Source: Acidobacteriota bacterium (GTDB taxonomy: Bacteria; Acidobacteriota; Vicinamibacteria; Vicinamibacterales; 2-12-FULL-66-21). From it: DNA of 64,000 nt. Made by a program: the position numbers and the translations under genes. Shown in pieces: positions 33,472 to 42,267 of the stretch (its first letter is position 1; each line of letters begins with the position of its first letter). The notes beneath the pieces were generated by a model. It ran no database searches, was not told the DNA's origin, and was given only the letters and a program-made list of their open reading frames with translations. Location of the stretch: NCBI GenBank assembly GCA_003222675.1, contig QHWT01000055.1:164287-228286 (forward strand), written 5' to 3'.

Positions 33472-33684
33472 TTACCCGACGATTTCGTTGAAACCGTCGA
33501 TGACTGACGCGTCGGCCAGTCCTTCGTCTGCGAAGCGTTTCTCTCCCAGGTGAAGCTCGGCGTCTCGCGCGAGGCGTTGCAGTTTATCCTTCAACGCGGC
33601 TTCTACGGCCTGGCTGCGATTCCGGAATTTCTGTTTCGGCACGGGCTCGTCGACCGCGAGGGACTCACTTCCGCATGAAGGCAT
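33472..33684 (-). CDS. Orphan ribbon-helix-helix antitoxin-like protein, probably truncated
   Basis: 70 residues. The core FRNRSQAVEAALKDKLQRLAR is the amphipathic helix pair of CopG/ParD-type ribbon-helix-helix proteins. The first 20 residues do not resemble the usual N-terminal DNA-binding strand, and the only ATG (33684) lies inside the hydrolase gene, overlapping it by 20 bp. There is no toxin gene after it, only the stem-loop and the TonB receptor end. It is either a decayed half of a toxin-antitoxin pair or an unpaired regulator. Confidence 0.5.
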   Translation of the reverse strand: MPSCGSESLAVDEPVPKQKFRNRSQAVEAALKDKLQRLARDAELHLGEKRFADEGLADASVIDGFNEIVG

Positions 33685-34573
33685 CCACCTCGGCGACGAA
33701 GCGCTCGGGCTGATCGAGTTGAATGAAATGATAGCTGTTTTCGATTTTGATCAGTCGTGCGCCCGGTGCGTTCGCGAATGAAAGACGCATCGACGCCTCA
33801 TATTGATCCGGCGGAATCGGCGCGTTTGGCGGAACGACGTAGAGCACCGTCATCGGAACGGTGATCCGCGCGAGCTCCGGGCGCAGGTCCGTCACGATTA
33901 ATTCGTGAAATGCATTCGCAACCGTGCGTCGATCGCTGCCGCGCACCTGCTGCAGCAGCACGGGCCGCATCGCCTCAGTACGCGTCATGTTCGGGATCAT
34001 CTGTTCCATCATGCCCGTGGACGAGACCGGCGGATCCGCAAGCATCTGCGCGCGGATCTGATCGGCAACCGGGCGCACGCTTTCCGCCGTGGTCCCTGGC
34101 GGGCCGAACATCATGCCCAGGAATGGCGGCATATCCACGACCATCAGGCGGCCGGCGGTGTCGGGATGGCGCGTGACCAGCATCATGCCGATCGAGCCGC
34201 CCATCGAATGGCCGATGACCGCCGGCCGCTCGAGACCCTGTTCACGAATGTAGCGCGCGATCTCTTCCGCCACAGGTGCGGCGACCGGCCCATCTGCGTT
34301 GGCGCCCGCCGCGAAGCCGGCGAAGCCATTCACCTGCACGAGGCGCAGGCGGTAGCGGTCCTCGAGCATCGCGGCCACGCCGGCCCAGAGGTCGCGATGC
34401 GACGTGAGGCCCGGAATAAGGATGATGTCCGGCCCCTTCCCACGTGTGGCGATGCCGATGCGTTCGGAGATGAAGCCGCGAGCCGGCACGCGCGCATCGT
34501 CGTGCGGGCGCGTCGAGGCGCAGGCCGTCAATGCCAGGGCCGCGCCAGCGAACACGAAAAACCTGCGTGTCAT
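33665..34573 (-). CDS. Alpha/beta hydrolase lipoprotein
   Basis: 302 residues with a lipoprotein signal peptide (FVFAGAALALTACAS). The nucleophile elbow is GHSMGG, the oxyanion-hole region is ILIPGLTSHRDLW, and the catalytic His is in YHFIQLDQPERF near the C-terminus. It is of the AB-hydrolase_1 type, cell-envelope anchored, with an ester or amide substrate that cannot be fixed. It lies 12 bp after the exported protein gene at 34586, so they are probably co-transcribed. Confidence 0.87.
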   Translation of the reverse strand: MTRRFFVFAGAALALTACASTRPHDDARVPARGFISERIGIATRGKGPDIILIPGLTSHRDLWAGVAAMLEDRYRLRLVQVNGFAGFAAGANADGPVAAPVAEEIARYIREQGLERPAVIGHSMGGSIGMMLVTRHPDTAGRLMVVDMPPFLGMMFGPPGTTAESVRPVADQIRAQMLADPPVSSTGMMEQMIPNMTRTEAMRPVLLQQVRGSDRRTVANAFHELIVTDLRPELARITVPMTVLYVVPPNAPIPPDQYEASMRLSFANAPGARLIKIENSYHFIQLDQPERFVAEVDAFMRK

Positions 34574-34585
34574 TTCAGGACGCGT

Positions 34586-35014
34586 TTACTTGCCGGCTGC
34601 CGACGATCGACGCGCCTGGGTGAGCTTTTCCACGTCTTCACCCTTGATTGAGCGGAGAACAATCTCGAACCCGTCAGTGAGGGCGATCGAACGATTTCGA
34701 TAGTCCCGGTAAAAGGCATCCAGTCCGTCGGAAATCTGGCCGACGGTCACGTTCGCAAAGTAGTGTTCGGTCCGGTCTCGGTATGTGCGACGCGGATCGG
34801 GCAGAGAGCCCTGCCTGCCATCCGGCAAGTCCGCTTTGTCGAGTACGCTGAACCTGCTCCCGAGATCCATTCCGTCCATGAAGCCGAGTATGTAGAGCAG
34901 CCTGAAGCCAGCTGATTGCCGATTCCACCAGTTGCCATCGTGGCGGGGTTCTTCGGCGAGCAATCCGATGCAGCAGACCAGCAGAGAAGCGGCGAGTACC
35001 ACTTGCGCTCGCAT
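34586..35014 (-). CDS. Small exported protein of unknown function
   Basis: About 142 residues from the ATG at 35014 (an earlier ATG at 35038 is possible). The signal peptide is RAQVVLAASLLVCCIGLLA. The body has FRLLYILGFMDGMDLGS, VTVGQISDGLDAFYRDYRNRS and DGFEIVLRSIKGED. The spacing of these helices recalls the Rap1a/Tai-type periplasmic proteins, but that likeness is loose and there is no type VI secretion gene here. It sits between the Kelch oxidase and hydrolase genes on the same strand. Confidence 0.65.
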   Translation of the reverse strand: MRAQVVLAASLLVCCIGLLAEEPRHDGNWWNRQSAGFRLLYILGFMDGMDLGSRFSVLDKADLPDGRQGSLPDPRRTYRDRTEHYFANVTVGQISDGLDAFYRDYRNRSIALTDGFEIVLRSIKGEDVEKLTQARRSSAAGK

Positions 35015-35096
35015 CGCGGAACTCCTCATTCGGCACACCTCCAGAGTTCGGACTCGAGAGGAAAGCCCTGGCTCCGCGGCCAGGGCCTTCTCGATC

Positions 35097-36569
35097 TCAC
35101 TGCACGTTGACGGTGATTGGCGCCGAAGGTATGCCGTTCGCGACCACGATGAGATCGCTCAACCCCGTCTCCATTCCAGCCGGCACGTCGTACTCTGTCG
35201 AGGCGGTCCCGGTGTAGGCAATGGCCATCGTGCTGTGATCGTGGGTGCGAGCGTAGAACACGTGGCCCGTCGTGCGGTTGGTGATCCGTACGAGAGGATA
35301 GTTCGTTGCCGCCTGTGCATCGTCGCCGTATGCGGCGCCTTGCGAGAAGCCGTTGAAATTGGTTCCTGAGATTCGATACGTCTTTCCGCGACTGATGTTC
35401 GTGACGGAAGCGGTCGAGGATATTTTCGGCGCCCACGCTGGATTGGGGCTGCCGGTTGACGTGTAGACGAACGCGTTGCCGCTGATGTCGGTCCACAGGA
35501 TTTCACCCGTGGGCAGGACGAGCATGTTTCCCAGGAACGAGGGCTCGCGGAGCGCGGGAGGGGGCGCGGCAACGGGAAGAAAGTTGCTGCCGTCCCATTC
35601 GAAGAATTTCGCTCCGGATTTGAAAATGCCCGGGCTCGTTTCGAGCAGCACGTTGCCATCAGGGAGCAGCGCCGCGGGTCCATCCGAGATATCCAGGGCC
35701 GACGGGAAGTCGGGACCGGGCGTCCAGATGCCCGTGTACGTGTCGAAGATCGATGTGTGGCCCGCCCCGTGCGGTCCGCCGTTCGCGCCGGTGGCTAACA
35801 CCGTGCCATCCGGTCGCAGCACGGCGGGCCCGACTTCGTACGAGGCCTTGTCCGCGCTGGGATACGAGTCCCAGAGTTGGACGACCGTGCTGCCCGCGCT
35901 GCTCCACGTTGCCCTGCGGGGATCGTAGAGTTCGGAGTTCGTGCCGTTCGCGTCGTACGAAAAGACATAGGCATCGACGGTGAGCACGCGTCCGTCGGGC
36001 AGCAGCGTCCATCCTTCCTCATCGTTGACCGTCGCCTTGCCGGCACCCGTTGGAACCCACGTCAGCTTCTTCGCATCGAACAGTGCGGTCTCTTTCGTGC
36101 AGCAGTTCGACACCATGTACGTGCCGTTCGCAAGGACGACACCCTGCGCATCACCGATGGTCTGCCATCCTGCGGGAGGACCGACGGGTGTCCACACATT
36201 TGCCGCCGGATCGTAGATTGCCCCCTTGTTCGTCCAGACCGCCTGACAGAAGTTGTACTCGCCGCCTTCCATGATGACGCGTCCGTCGGCCAGCACCGCG
36301 GAACTGAAATACAGCGGCCCATACCCATCCGGCAGCGATGCGATCCGACTCCATGTGCCGTTGATGTAGCTGCCATGGCTGTCAGGCGTGAGACGCCACC
36401 AGTCGCGCGCGCACCCGTTGTGCGCGATAACGGTGCCATCGGTAAGAAGAAGAGGATTGCTCGCGGCAAACTGCGGCTGGTTGAGCAGCGGTGTCCATGT
36501 CTGCGCGCTGGCGACGCCGGAGCCGAGGACTAGCGCGACCGAGAGGGTGGACAGAATGCCTCTTGCCAT
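35097..36569 (-). CDS. Kelch-repeat galactose/glyoxal oxidase-like exported protein
   Basis: 490 residues with a clean signal peptide (STLSVALVLGSGVASAQ). Repeated blades include LLTDGTVIAHNG, VLADGRVIMEGGEYN, LLPDGRVLTVDAY, VLRPDGTVLATGANG and LLPDGNVLLETS, a seven-bladed Kelch propeller. The C-terminal 90 residues form an Ig-like sandwich (TNISRGKTYRISGTNFNGFSQGAAYGDD, DHSTMAIAY) as in DUF1929 oxidases. Galactose-oxidase relatives use copper and a Tyr-Cys cofactor; I cannot confirm the metal ligands by eye, so catalysis is uncertain. Confidence 0.8.
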   Translation of the reverse strand: MARGILSTLSVALVLGSGVASAQTWTPLLNQPQFAASNPLLLTDGTVIAHNGCARDWWRLTPDSHGSYINGTWSRIASLPDGYGPLYFSSAVLADGRVIMEGGEYNFCQAVWTNKGAIYDPAANVWTPVGPPAGWQTIGDAQGVVLANGTYMVSNCCTKETALFDAKKLTWVPTGAGKATVNDEEGWTLLPDGRVLTVDAYVFSYDANGTNSELYDPRRATWSSAGSTVVQLWDSYPSADKASYEVGPAVLRPDGTVLATGANGGPHGAGHTSIFDTYTGIWTPGPDFPSALDISDGPAALLPDGNVLLETSPGIFKSGAKFFEWDGSNFLPVAAPPPALREPSFLGNMLVLPTGEILWTDISGNAFVYTSTGSPNPAWAPKISSTASVTNISRGKTYRISGTNFNGFSQGAAYGDDAQAATNYPLVRITNRTTGHVFYARTHDHSTMAIAYTGTASTEYDVPAGMETGLSDLIVVANGIPSAPITVNVQ

Positions 36570-36760
36570 CTGGAATCCTCCTGATGAGGAGTTGGGGGCG
36601 CGCCATGATTAGTCGCGCGCCACGAGTCAACGCGACGCATTCGCCATGTGGCCGCGATCTCGTCACGCCTCAGTCGCAGCAACGCAAGGCCGTTGTTGTA
36701 ATGGGAGACGCACCGCCGTCGCCGGCCGCGGACGCCTGCTACGGTGCGCCCGCGCACGTG

Positions 36761-37180
36761 TCAGTCGTCGAGCATGAAGCGGCAGGTGCCGACCCGCACA
36801 GCCGCGCCGACGTGCGTGGTCCGCACGACCTGGCCCGCGCAAACCTGCTTGCCACGCGCCAGTGATCCGATGTGGACGGGAGGCGACACCATGACTTCGA
36901 CGGCGGCGCCGGGTTGCAGCTCAGTCGGACCGAAGAGGATGCCCGACTCGCTCAGGTTCATGACCCTGCTGTGGAACCAGTGGTCGTCGCCCACTCGCCG
37001 GTAGGCGATCGGGATGGAGAGTGCGATGCGGATTGCGCGCGGTGTCAGAGCAATCACGTCACCTTCCTCATGTGATGGAAACCGGGTTTCGTTCGCGCCG
37101 ACATCCTCCCCTGAAGCCGAATCGCTGTCAAATGGTTTGATTGAGCGCGCCGGCCGAATCCTCCTTGTCCTTCCAGGCAA
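36761..37180 (-). CDS. PilZ-domain protein
   Basis: 139 residues, of which about residues 45-138 are a PilZ domain: SIPIAYRRVGDDHWFHSRVMNLSESGILF has the D/NxSxxG motif as NLSESG, and VVRTTHVGAAVRVG is the later strand. The first PilZ signature (RxxxR) is weak here, with only YRR near the expected place. Canonical PilZ domains bind cyclic di-GMP through both motifs, so binding is uncertain. Its 5' end overlaps the start region of the divergent SMP-30 gene; the true start may be internal. Confidence 0.75.
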   Translation of the reverse strand: MPGRTRRIRPARSIKPFDSDSASGEDVGANETRFPSHEEGDVIALTPRAIRIALSIPIAYRRVGDDHWFHSRVMNLSESGILFGPTELQPGAAVEVMVSPPVHIGSLARGKQVCAGQVVRTTHVGAAVRVGTCRFMLDD

Positions 37181-37215
37181 ATTGGAGCAATAGCAATGGA
37201 TGTATGCTCCGCGGC

Positions 37216-38238
37216 ATGGATTCGAGCAGGCGTGCGCTCCTGAGGACGTCAGCCGGTTTCATTGCTGCGTCCCTGCGCGCGCCGCTCGCATTCGCCCAAT
37301 GGCAGGAGAGCCAGCGATATCCGGATCCGCTGATCCAGATCATCGACCCGAGCTTCGCTCAATACCGGATCAACACCGCCAAAGTGGAGCGGCTCGCGTC
37401 CGGCATGCGCTGGTCGGAAGGACCGGTCTGGTTCGGCGACGGTCGACACCTTCTCTGGAGCGACATCCCGAACAACCGGATCATGAAGTGGGAGGAAGAA
37501 ACCGGAGCCATCAGCGTGTTCCGCAAGCCCTCGAACTACGCCAACGGCAACACGCGCGACCGAGAGGGCCGTCTTGTGACGTGCGAGCACGGCGCCAGGC
37601 GCGTCACGCGGACGGAATACGACGGCACCATCACGGTCGTGGCCGACACGTACGAGGGGAAACCGCTCAACTCACCCAACGACGTCGTGTGCCGATCGGA
37701 TGGGTCGATCTGGTTCACGGATCCACCGTTCGGCATTCTCGGCAACTACGAGGGGCACGCCGCCAGGCCGGAACTACCGACGAACGTCTATCGAGCCGAG
37801 TCCGGCACGCGCCGACTGTCGGTCGTCGCGGGCGACGTCAACCGTCCGAACGGCCTGTGCTTCTCGCCTGATGAACGCCATCTCTACATCATCGAGGCCG
37901 GCATCACACCGCGTGTGATTCGCGGGTACGACGTCATCGACGGCGGCGCCAGGATCGCAAACGGGCGCACGCTCGTGACCGCGCAGCCAAACGGTACTCC
38001 CGACGGGATGCGCTGTGACGTCGATGGAAATCTCTGGGTCGGGTGGGGCATGGGTGCGGAAGGTCTCGACGGCGTCGCGATCTTCAATCCCGAAGGGAAG
38101 CTGATCGGCCGCATCAACATGCCGGAGCGGGTCGCGAACGTCTGCTTCGGCGGACTGCACCGCAATCGGCTGTTCATGGCCGCCAGCACATCGCTCTATT
38201 CGCTCTACGTGAATACGCAAGGAGCGCTCGGCGGTTAG
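37216..38238 (+). CDS. SMP-30/gluconolactonase family protein, Tat-exported
   Basis: 340 residues from the ATG at 37216. A twin-arginine signal (SSRRALLRTSAGFIAAS) precedes an SMP-30/gluconolactonase six-bladed propeller: SGMRWSEGPVWFGDGRHLLWSDI, NGNTRDREGRLVTCEHG, SPNDVVCRSDGSIWFTDPPFG and NGLCFSPDERHLYI. Family enzymes hydrolyse sugar lactones with a bound Ca or Zn using Glu, Asn and Asp residues in these blades, all present in the pattern. It is exported, so it acts on periplasmic lactones. It lies 12 bp before the ADOP permease. Confidence 0.87.
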   Translation: MDSSRRALLRTSAGFIAASLRAPLAFAQWQESQRYPDPLIQIIDPSFAQYRINTAKVERLASGMRWSEGPVWFGDGRHLLWSDIPNNRIMKWEEETGAISVFRKPSNYANGNTRDREGRLVTCEHGARRVTRTEYDGTITVVADTYEGKPLNSPNDVVCRSDGSIWFTDPPFGILGNYEGHAARPELPTNVYRAESGTRRLSVVAGDVNRPNGLCFSPDERHLYIIEAGITPRVIRGYDVIDGGARIANGRTLVTAQPNGTPDGMRCDVDGNLWVGWGMGAEGLDGVAIFNPEGKLIGRINMPERVANVCFGGLHRNRLFMAASTSLYSLYVNTQGALGG

Positions 38239-38250
38239 CTGGAGCTCCTC

Positions 38251-40707
38251 ATGATCCGTCTTCAGCTGCGAGAAGCGTCGCGATCGCTCGTCCATGACGG
38301 CCGATTCGCCGCCGTTGCCGTTGCGCTGCTCGCGGTCACGATAGGCGCGGTTACCGCGATCTACGCCATCGTCCATGCGGTCGTGCTGCGGCCGTTTCCA
38401 TTTGCCGATCAGGATCGTCTCGTCGTGATCTGGCAGCGCGACGATCGGCGTGCGCAGCCGGTCATCGAAGTTGCGCGCGGCGAGATGGTGGAGTGGCGTG
38501 CCCGCTCGCGATCCTTCGAGGATCTGGCGGTCGTCGGTTCCGTGAACTGGGGCCTGACGTTCGCAGGCGCCTCCTCGTCCGAGTTCGTGCCATTGTCCGC
38601 GGCGTCCGCGTCGTTCTTCGCGGTCCTTGGGTCGGCTCCCCTTATCGGGCGCGCCTTCGAATCAGCGGACGAGGACGGTCCGATACCGCGCGTCATGGTG
38701 ATCAGCCACGGACTCTGGCGGCGCCGCTTCGGCGGCGATCGCGGGATCGTCGGACGAGCGGTCGCAGTGAAGCTCGATGCCGATGGGCCGGCCATTCCAG
38801 TAGAAATTGTCGGAGTCATGGGGAAGGACTTCGACTACCCGCGTGGCGCCGACGTCTGGGTGCCGGCAGCTCCGCTGATTCGCAAGTACGGCGGCGAAGG
38901 AGCTCTCGCGGGCCTGCGGGTGTTTTATGTCGTTGGGAGAATGAACGACGGCACATCGCTCGAAGCTTCCGCACGCGAGCTTACGGACGTGATGCGCACG
39001 GTGGCGATATCAAAGGGATGGGAACCAAATACAGCCCTCGTGCTGGTTCCGATCGCGACGTATCTTCTCGGTCCCGCCGGACCAGTGCTGTGGACCCTGC
39101 TTGCCGGGGCTGTGCTGATGCTTGCCATCGCGTGCGCCAACGTGGCTGGCCTGCAAGTGTCACGCTCCGCGCGCCGGCAGCGGGCGCTCGCCATTCGCAT
39201 GGCTCTCGGGGCGTCAAACCGTGATCTCGTGTGGCAGACGCTGCTGGAAAGCGCGGCCATTACGGTCGTCGCTGTTCTTGGCTCGATCGTCGTCGCGTTC
39301 GTCGCGGTGCGCGAACTGGTGCTGCTTGCGCCTGACGGCGTGCCGCGGCTCGACAGCGTCGCTCTGAGGCAGCCGTCCGTATTGATGGCTGGTGCGGTCG
39401 CGACGTTCGTGACGCTTCTCCTCTGCGGCCTGTGGCCTGCGTTCGTCGCTCACCGCGTGGACGCCCTGAGCGTCCTCGCGCACGGCAGCAGCGCTGCCGG
39501 AGATCCGCGCGGACGCCGAATCCAGCGCGCAGTGGTCGTCGCGCAAGTGGCCATTGCGCTGACGCTGCTTGCCGGAACGGCGCTCTTCCTGCGCACCCTG
39601 AACGGCCTCGATCGCACTGCGCTTGGTTTCCAGCCGGATCACCTCGTCGCGATCACCGTCACTCCGGCGACCGACGATCTCGCGCGATGGAATGCGTTCT
39701 ACGATTCGCTGATTCCGCGCGTTGACGCTCTGCCGGACGTCACCGCTGCGGGAGCCGTGGCGCTGCGCCCGCTGAGTGGCCCCATCGGCTCGGAGAGTCA
39801 GCCCATCTTCCCCGGCCAGGATCCGACGGCTGCGGCGACAGGACTCAATCCGCACACGAATCTCGAGGTCGTCACGCCGGGTTACTTTCACGCAATGAGG
39901 ATCCGTCTCGTACGCGGGCGGCTCTTCACGGCTCGAGATACGGCAAGAAATCCGGGTGTCGCCATCGTGGGCGAGACCGCCGCGCGTCGTTTGTGGCCCG
40001 GCCGCGAAGCGATCGGACAGCGGCTGCGTGACCCGACGTACAGGACGGATGCGTCGAGATCACAGGCCGAATGGCAAACCGTCGTCGGCGTCGTGGAGGA
40101 CGTTCGCTATCGCGGCCTGAACGACGTCAGGCTGGACCTTTACTTACCGGCAACGCAATCCACCGATCGTGTCCAGCAGCTGATGATCCGGTCGCGCGGA
40201 AATCCTGCCGACCTTGTCGCCTCCATTCGCGCCTCGGCTCGCGAGATCGATCCCAATGCGGGCGTGTCCGGCGCGACGATCATGAGCGAGGTCGTCGCTG
40301 CCGAGAGTGCGCCGTGGCGATTTCTGATGCGAGTATTCGTCTCGTTCGCAGCGCTCGCGGGCTTCCTCTCGAGCGTCGGATTGAGCGCGGTGATCGCGTT
40401 GACCGTGGCCGTGCGGCGCCGCGAGCTGGCCATTCGAGCGGCGCTCGGCGCCGACCGCGCGCGCTTGCGGGCGATCGTGCTGCGTGAAGGCGTGCTGCTG
40501 GTCGGAATGGGCATCGCATTGGGACTGGCCGGCGCATTTGCGCTTGGCCGGGCCGTTGCGCACCTGCTCGTGGGCGTCGCTCCGCACGACCCGCTCGCTC
40601 TGAGCATCGCCGCGTGTGTCTCAGCCGCTGCCGGGTTCCTGGCCAGCGTGCTGCCGGCGCGCCGCGCCGCAAATGCGGATCCTCTCGAAGCGCTCCGAGC
40701 CGAGTGA
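38251..40707 (+). CDS. ADOP/MacB-type FtsX permease (no ATPase partner)
   Basis: 818 residues with the order MacB periplasmic core - FtsX - MacB core - FtsX. Membrane segments include VAVALLAVTIGAVTAIYAI at the N-terminus, LLAGAVLMLAIACANVAGLQV in the middle, and two clusters near residues 330-405 and 690-810. SARRQRALAIRMALGASNRDL and VRRRELAIRAALGADRARL are the repeated FtsX cytoplasmic motifs. This is the acidobacterial duplicated orphan permease layout: both modules in one chain and no adjacent ATPase gene. Substrates of the family are not established. Confidence 0.92.
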   Translation: MIRLQLREASRSLVHDGRFAAVAVALLAVTIGAVTAIYAIVHAVVLRPFPFADQDRLVVIWQRDDRRAQPVIEVARGEMVEWRARSRSFEDLAVVGSVNWGLTFAGASSSEFVPLSAASASFFAVLGSAPLIGRAFESADEDGPIPRVMVISHGLWRRRFGGDRGIVGRAVAVKLDADGPAIPVEIVGVMGKDFDYPRGADVWVPAAPLIRKYGGEGALAGLRVFYVVGRMNDGTSLEASARELTDVMRTVAISKGWEPNTALVLVPIATYLLGPAGPVLWTLLAGAVLMLAIACANVAGLQVSRSARRQRALAIRMALGASNRDLVWQTLLESAAITVVAVLGSIVVAFVAVRELVLLAPDGVPRLDSVALRQPSVLMAGAVATFVTLLLCGLWPAFVAHRVDALSVLAHGSSAAGDPRGRRIQRAVVVAQVAIALTLLAGTALFLRTLNGLDRTALGFQPDHLVAITVTPATDDLARWNAFYDSLIPRVDALPDVTAAGAVALRPLSGPIGSESQPIFPGQDPTAAATGLNPHTNLEVVTPGYFHAMRIRLVRGRLFTARDTARNPGVAIVGETAARRLWPGREAIGQRLRDPTYRTDASRSQAEWQTVVGVVEDVRYRGLNDVRLDLYLPATQSTDRVQQLMIRSRGNPADLVASIRASAREIDPNAGVSGATIMSEVVAAESAPWRFLMRVFVSFAALAGFLSSVGLSAVIALTVAVRRRELAIRAALGADRARLRAIVLREGVLLVGMGIALGLAGAFALGRAVAHLLVGVAPHDPLALSIAACVSAAAGFLASVLPARRAANADPLEALRAE

Positions 40708-40758
40708 GCGCGGCCCACCGCAAAAGCGGATGCGCATGTTCGCAAACAGAACATCGCA

Positions 40759-40960
40759 AAAAGTCACCGCACCGGTGACGTCGTGTTCCTGGTGAATGGC
40801 AGCGTGCTCAGTCAGAGCACGTTGACTGCCAGTGGATCCGTTACGGCAGCGGCAACGTTCAATACCGCGACGCTGCCTCATGGAACCCACCGTGTTGACG
40901 TGGTGTACCTGGGCGTTGCGAGCGTGTGCGGCCGCGATCACGATCGTGGTGAACTAGCCG
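40759..40960 (+). pseudogene. Decayed fragment of a bacterial Ig-like (Big_3-type) repeat gene
   Basis: The frame from about 40759 reads TGDVVFLVNGSVLSQ and TFNTATLPHGTHRVDVVYLG, the pattern of Ig-like domain 3 repeats of secreted adhesins. The frame then shifts near 40920. In the next frame the end reads AITIVVN followed by a stop, which is the usual last strand of this repeat. So a single repeat with its C-terminus survives, with a frameshift and no start. It is a remnant in the 451-bp gap; the rest of the gap shows nothing recognisable. Confidence 0.6.
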
Positions 40961-41158
40961 CGCGGCGTCGGTGCCACTGCGTGTATTTTCTGGATAGCGG
41001 GAGTGAACGGTCCATCGCGCCCAACGTCCGATGGTGCGCGCATCCTCAGGTAAATGGCGATGTCCGGCATGGCGCTGACATTGCTGTGCGGACGTAGCGC
41101 CGACGCCAGCATCAATCCTCAGCACACCTCGGCCGTCGGCTGAAAGGACGGTCTCGTC

Positions 41159-41917
41159 ATGAAACCTCCCTGCCGAACAATCGTCGCGATCGGCGCTGTG
41201 TTCGCGCTTCAGACGTTCGCGGCGGCCGCTCAGGATCCCGTGCAGAGCGTGCAGGCTGCGGCCACGCCGCTGCTCGCTCTGTATCGCTCGGCTCCCGCTG
41301 TCATCCGGACACTCTTTGCCAGGAACGTCAGCAACGAGTTCTTCCCCCTCGTCCGCGGCACGACATTCTTCTACGAGGGGACGAAAGACGGCGCGCCCAC
41401 GCGCGACGAGGTGCACGTCACCAACCAGACGATCCGGATTCTCAACATCAACTGCACTGTCGTCCGCGACCGCGCGTTCGAAGACAACGTGCTGGTCGAG
41501 GACACCTTCGATTACTACGCGCAGGATATCTCGGGGAACGTCTGGTATTTCGGTGAGGACACGAAGGAGCTGGACGAGAAGGGACGCGTCGTCAGCACGC
41601 AAGGTACGTGGAGAGCAGGCGTGAACGGCGCGGCGCCGGGCCTGATCATGGAGGCGCACCCGCTCGTCGGCGATCGGTACTATCAGGAGCTCGCCGCCGG
41701 AGTCGCCGAGGACCAGGCGAATGTTCGCAGTTTGACCAGCTCAACGTGCGTACCGTTCGACTGCTTCCACGACGTGCTGCGGACGAGGGAGACGAGCCGC
41801 TTCGAGCCCGGCGTGGTCGAGCAGAAATACTACGCGAGTGGCATCGGTTTCATCCGGGCCGACATCCTTGCCGGAGGGAACGAACACACGGCGCTCGTTC
41901 GAATCACACACGAGTGA
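41159..41917 (+). CDS. Exported protein of unknown function
   Basis: 252 residues with a signal peptide (IVAIGAVFALQTFAAAA). The body is beta-rich: NEFFPLVRGTTFFYEGTKDG, DTFDYYAQDISGNVWYFGEDT, and GIGFIRADILAGGNEHTALVRI at the end. Two Cys in SSTCVPFDC could form a disulfide. This DYYAQD...YFGED pattern occurs in many unannotated secreted proteins that I know only as hypothetical. It is monocistronic and followed by hairpins. Expected location is the periplasm or outside the cell. Confidence 0.75.
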   Translation: MKPPCRTIVAIGAVFALQTFAAAAQDPVQSVQAAATPLLALYRSAPAVIRTLFARNVSNEFFPLVRGTTFFYEGTKDGAPTRDEVHVTNQTIRILNINCTVVRDRAFEDNVLVEDTFDYYAQDISGNVWYFGEDTKELDEKGRVVSTQGTWRAGVNGAAPGLIMEAHPLVGDRYYQELAAGVAEDQANVRSLTSSTCVPFDCFHDVLRTRETSRFEPGVVEQKYYASGIGFIRADILAGGNEHTALVRITHE

Positions 41918-41921
41918 TCGG

Positions 41922-41950
41922 CACGAACGCGGCTTCAGCCTTCGTTCGTG
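41922..41950 (+). terminator. Stem-loop after exported protein gene
   Basis: CACGAACG (41922-41929) pairs exactly with CGTTCGTG (41943-41950), with an inner GGC-TTCA-GCC pairing. It begins 5 bp after the stop codon at 41917. No T-run follows. Confidence 0.6.
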
Positions 41951-41967
41951 AACAGCAGCCGTGAAGA

Positions 41968-42028
41968 GCTGCGCGACGCCGAGTCGCGCAGCCTTCGGCG
42001 ATAGCGCTCGAGCGCTGCGTCCGCCGAA
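41968..42028. repeat. Two further nested hairpins in intergenic DNA
   Basis: GCTGCGCGAC (41968-41977), loop GCCGA, and its exact complement (41983-41992) form a 10-bp stem. Next, TTCGGCG (41994-42000) pairs with CGCCGAA (42022-42028) around a perfect 14-bp palindrome AGCGCTCGAGCGCT (42003-42016). Together with the preceding terminator this makes three hairpins within about 107 bp. No gene is seen in the remainder of the gap up to about 42240. Confidence 0.7.
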
Positions 42029-42267
42029 TTGTCAGGATCACATCATCATCCGGGTGCCGGGAGCGCGATCGACATGATTGCATCGATCGTGCGCGCGTCA
42101 CTCGACTGATAGCCCACATCGCGCCTCGCAGGCGCCCTGTCACCCACTCTTCGCGCTGGTGCCACAGTGCTGCCACACCTCCGGCGTCTTTCTCTGCACG
42201 TTCGGGCAGGAGAACTCGATATCGCAAGTTTCAGGGAGGTGTTGAGATCCGACGATGGTCCGTTTTC

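Noticed and set aside
34586-35014. Type VI secretion immunity protein (Rap1a/Tai)
   Set aside because: The resemblance is limited to helix spacing, and no T6SS effector or structural gene is in the window.
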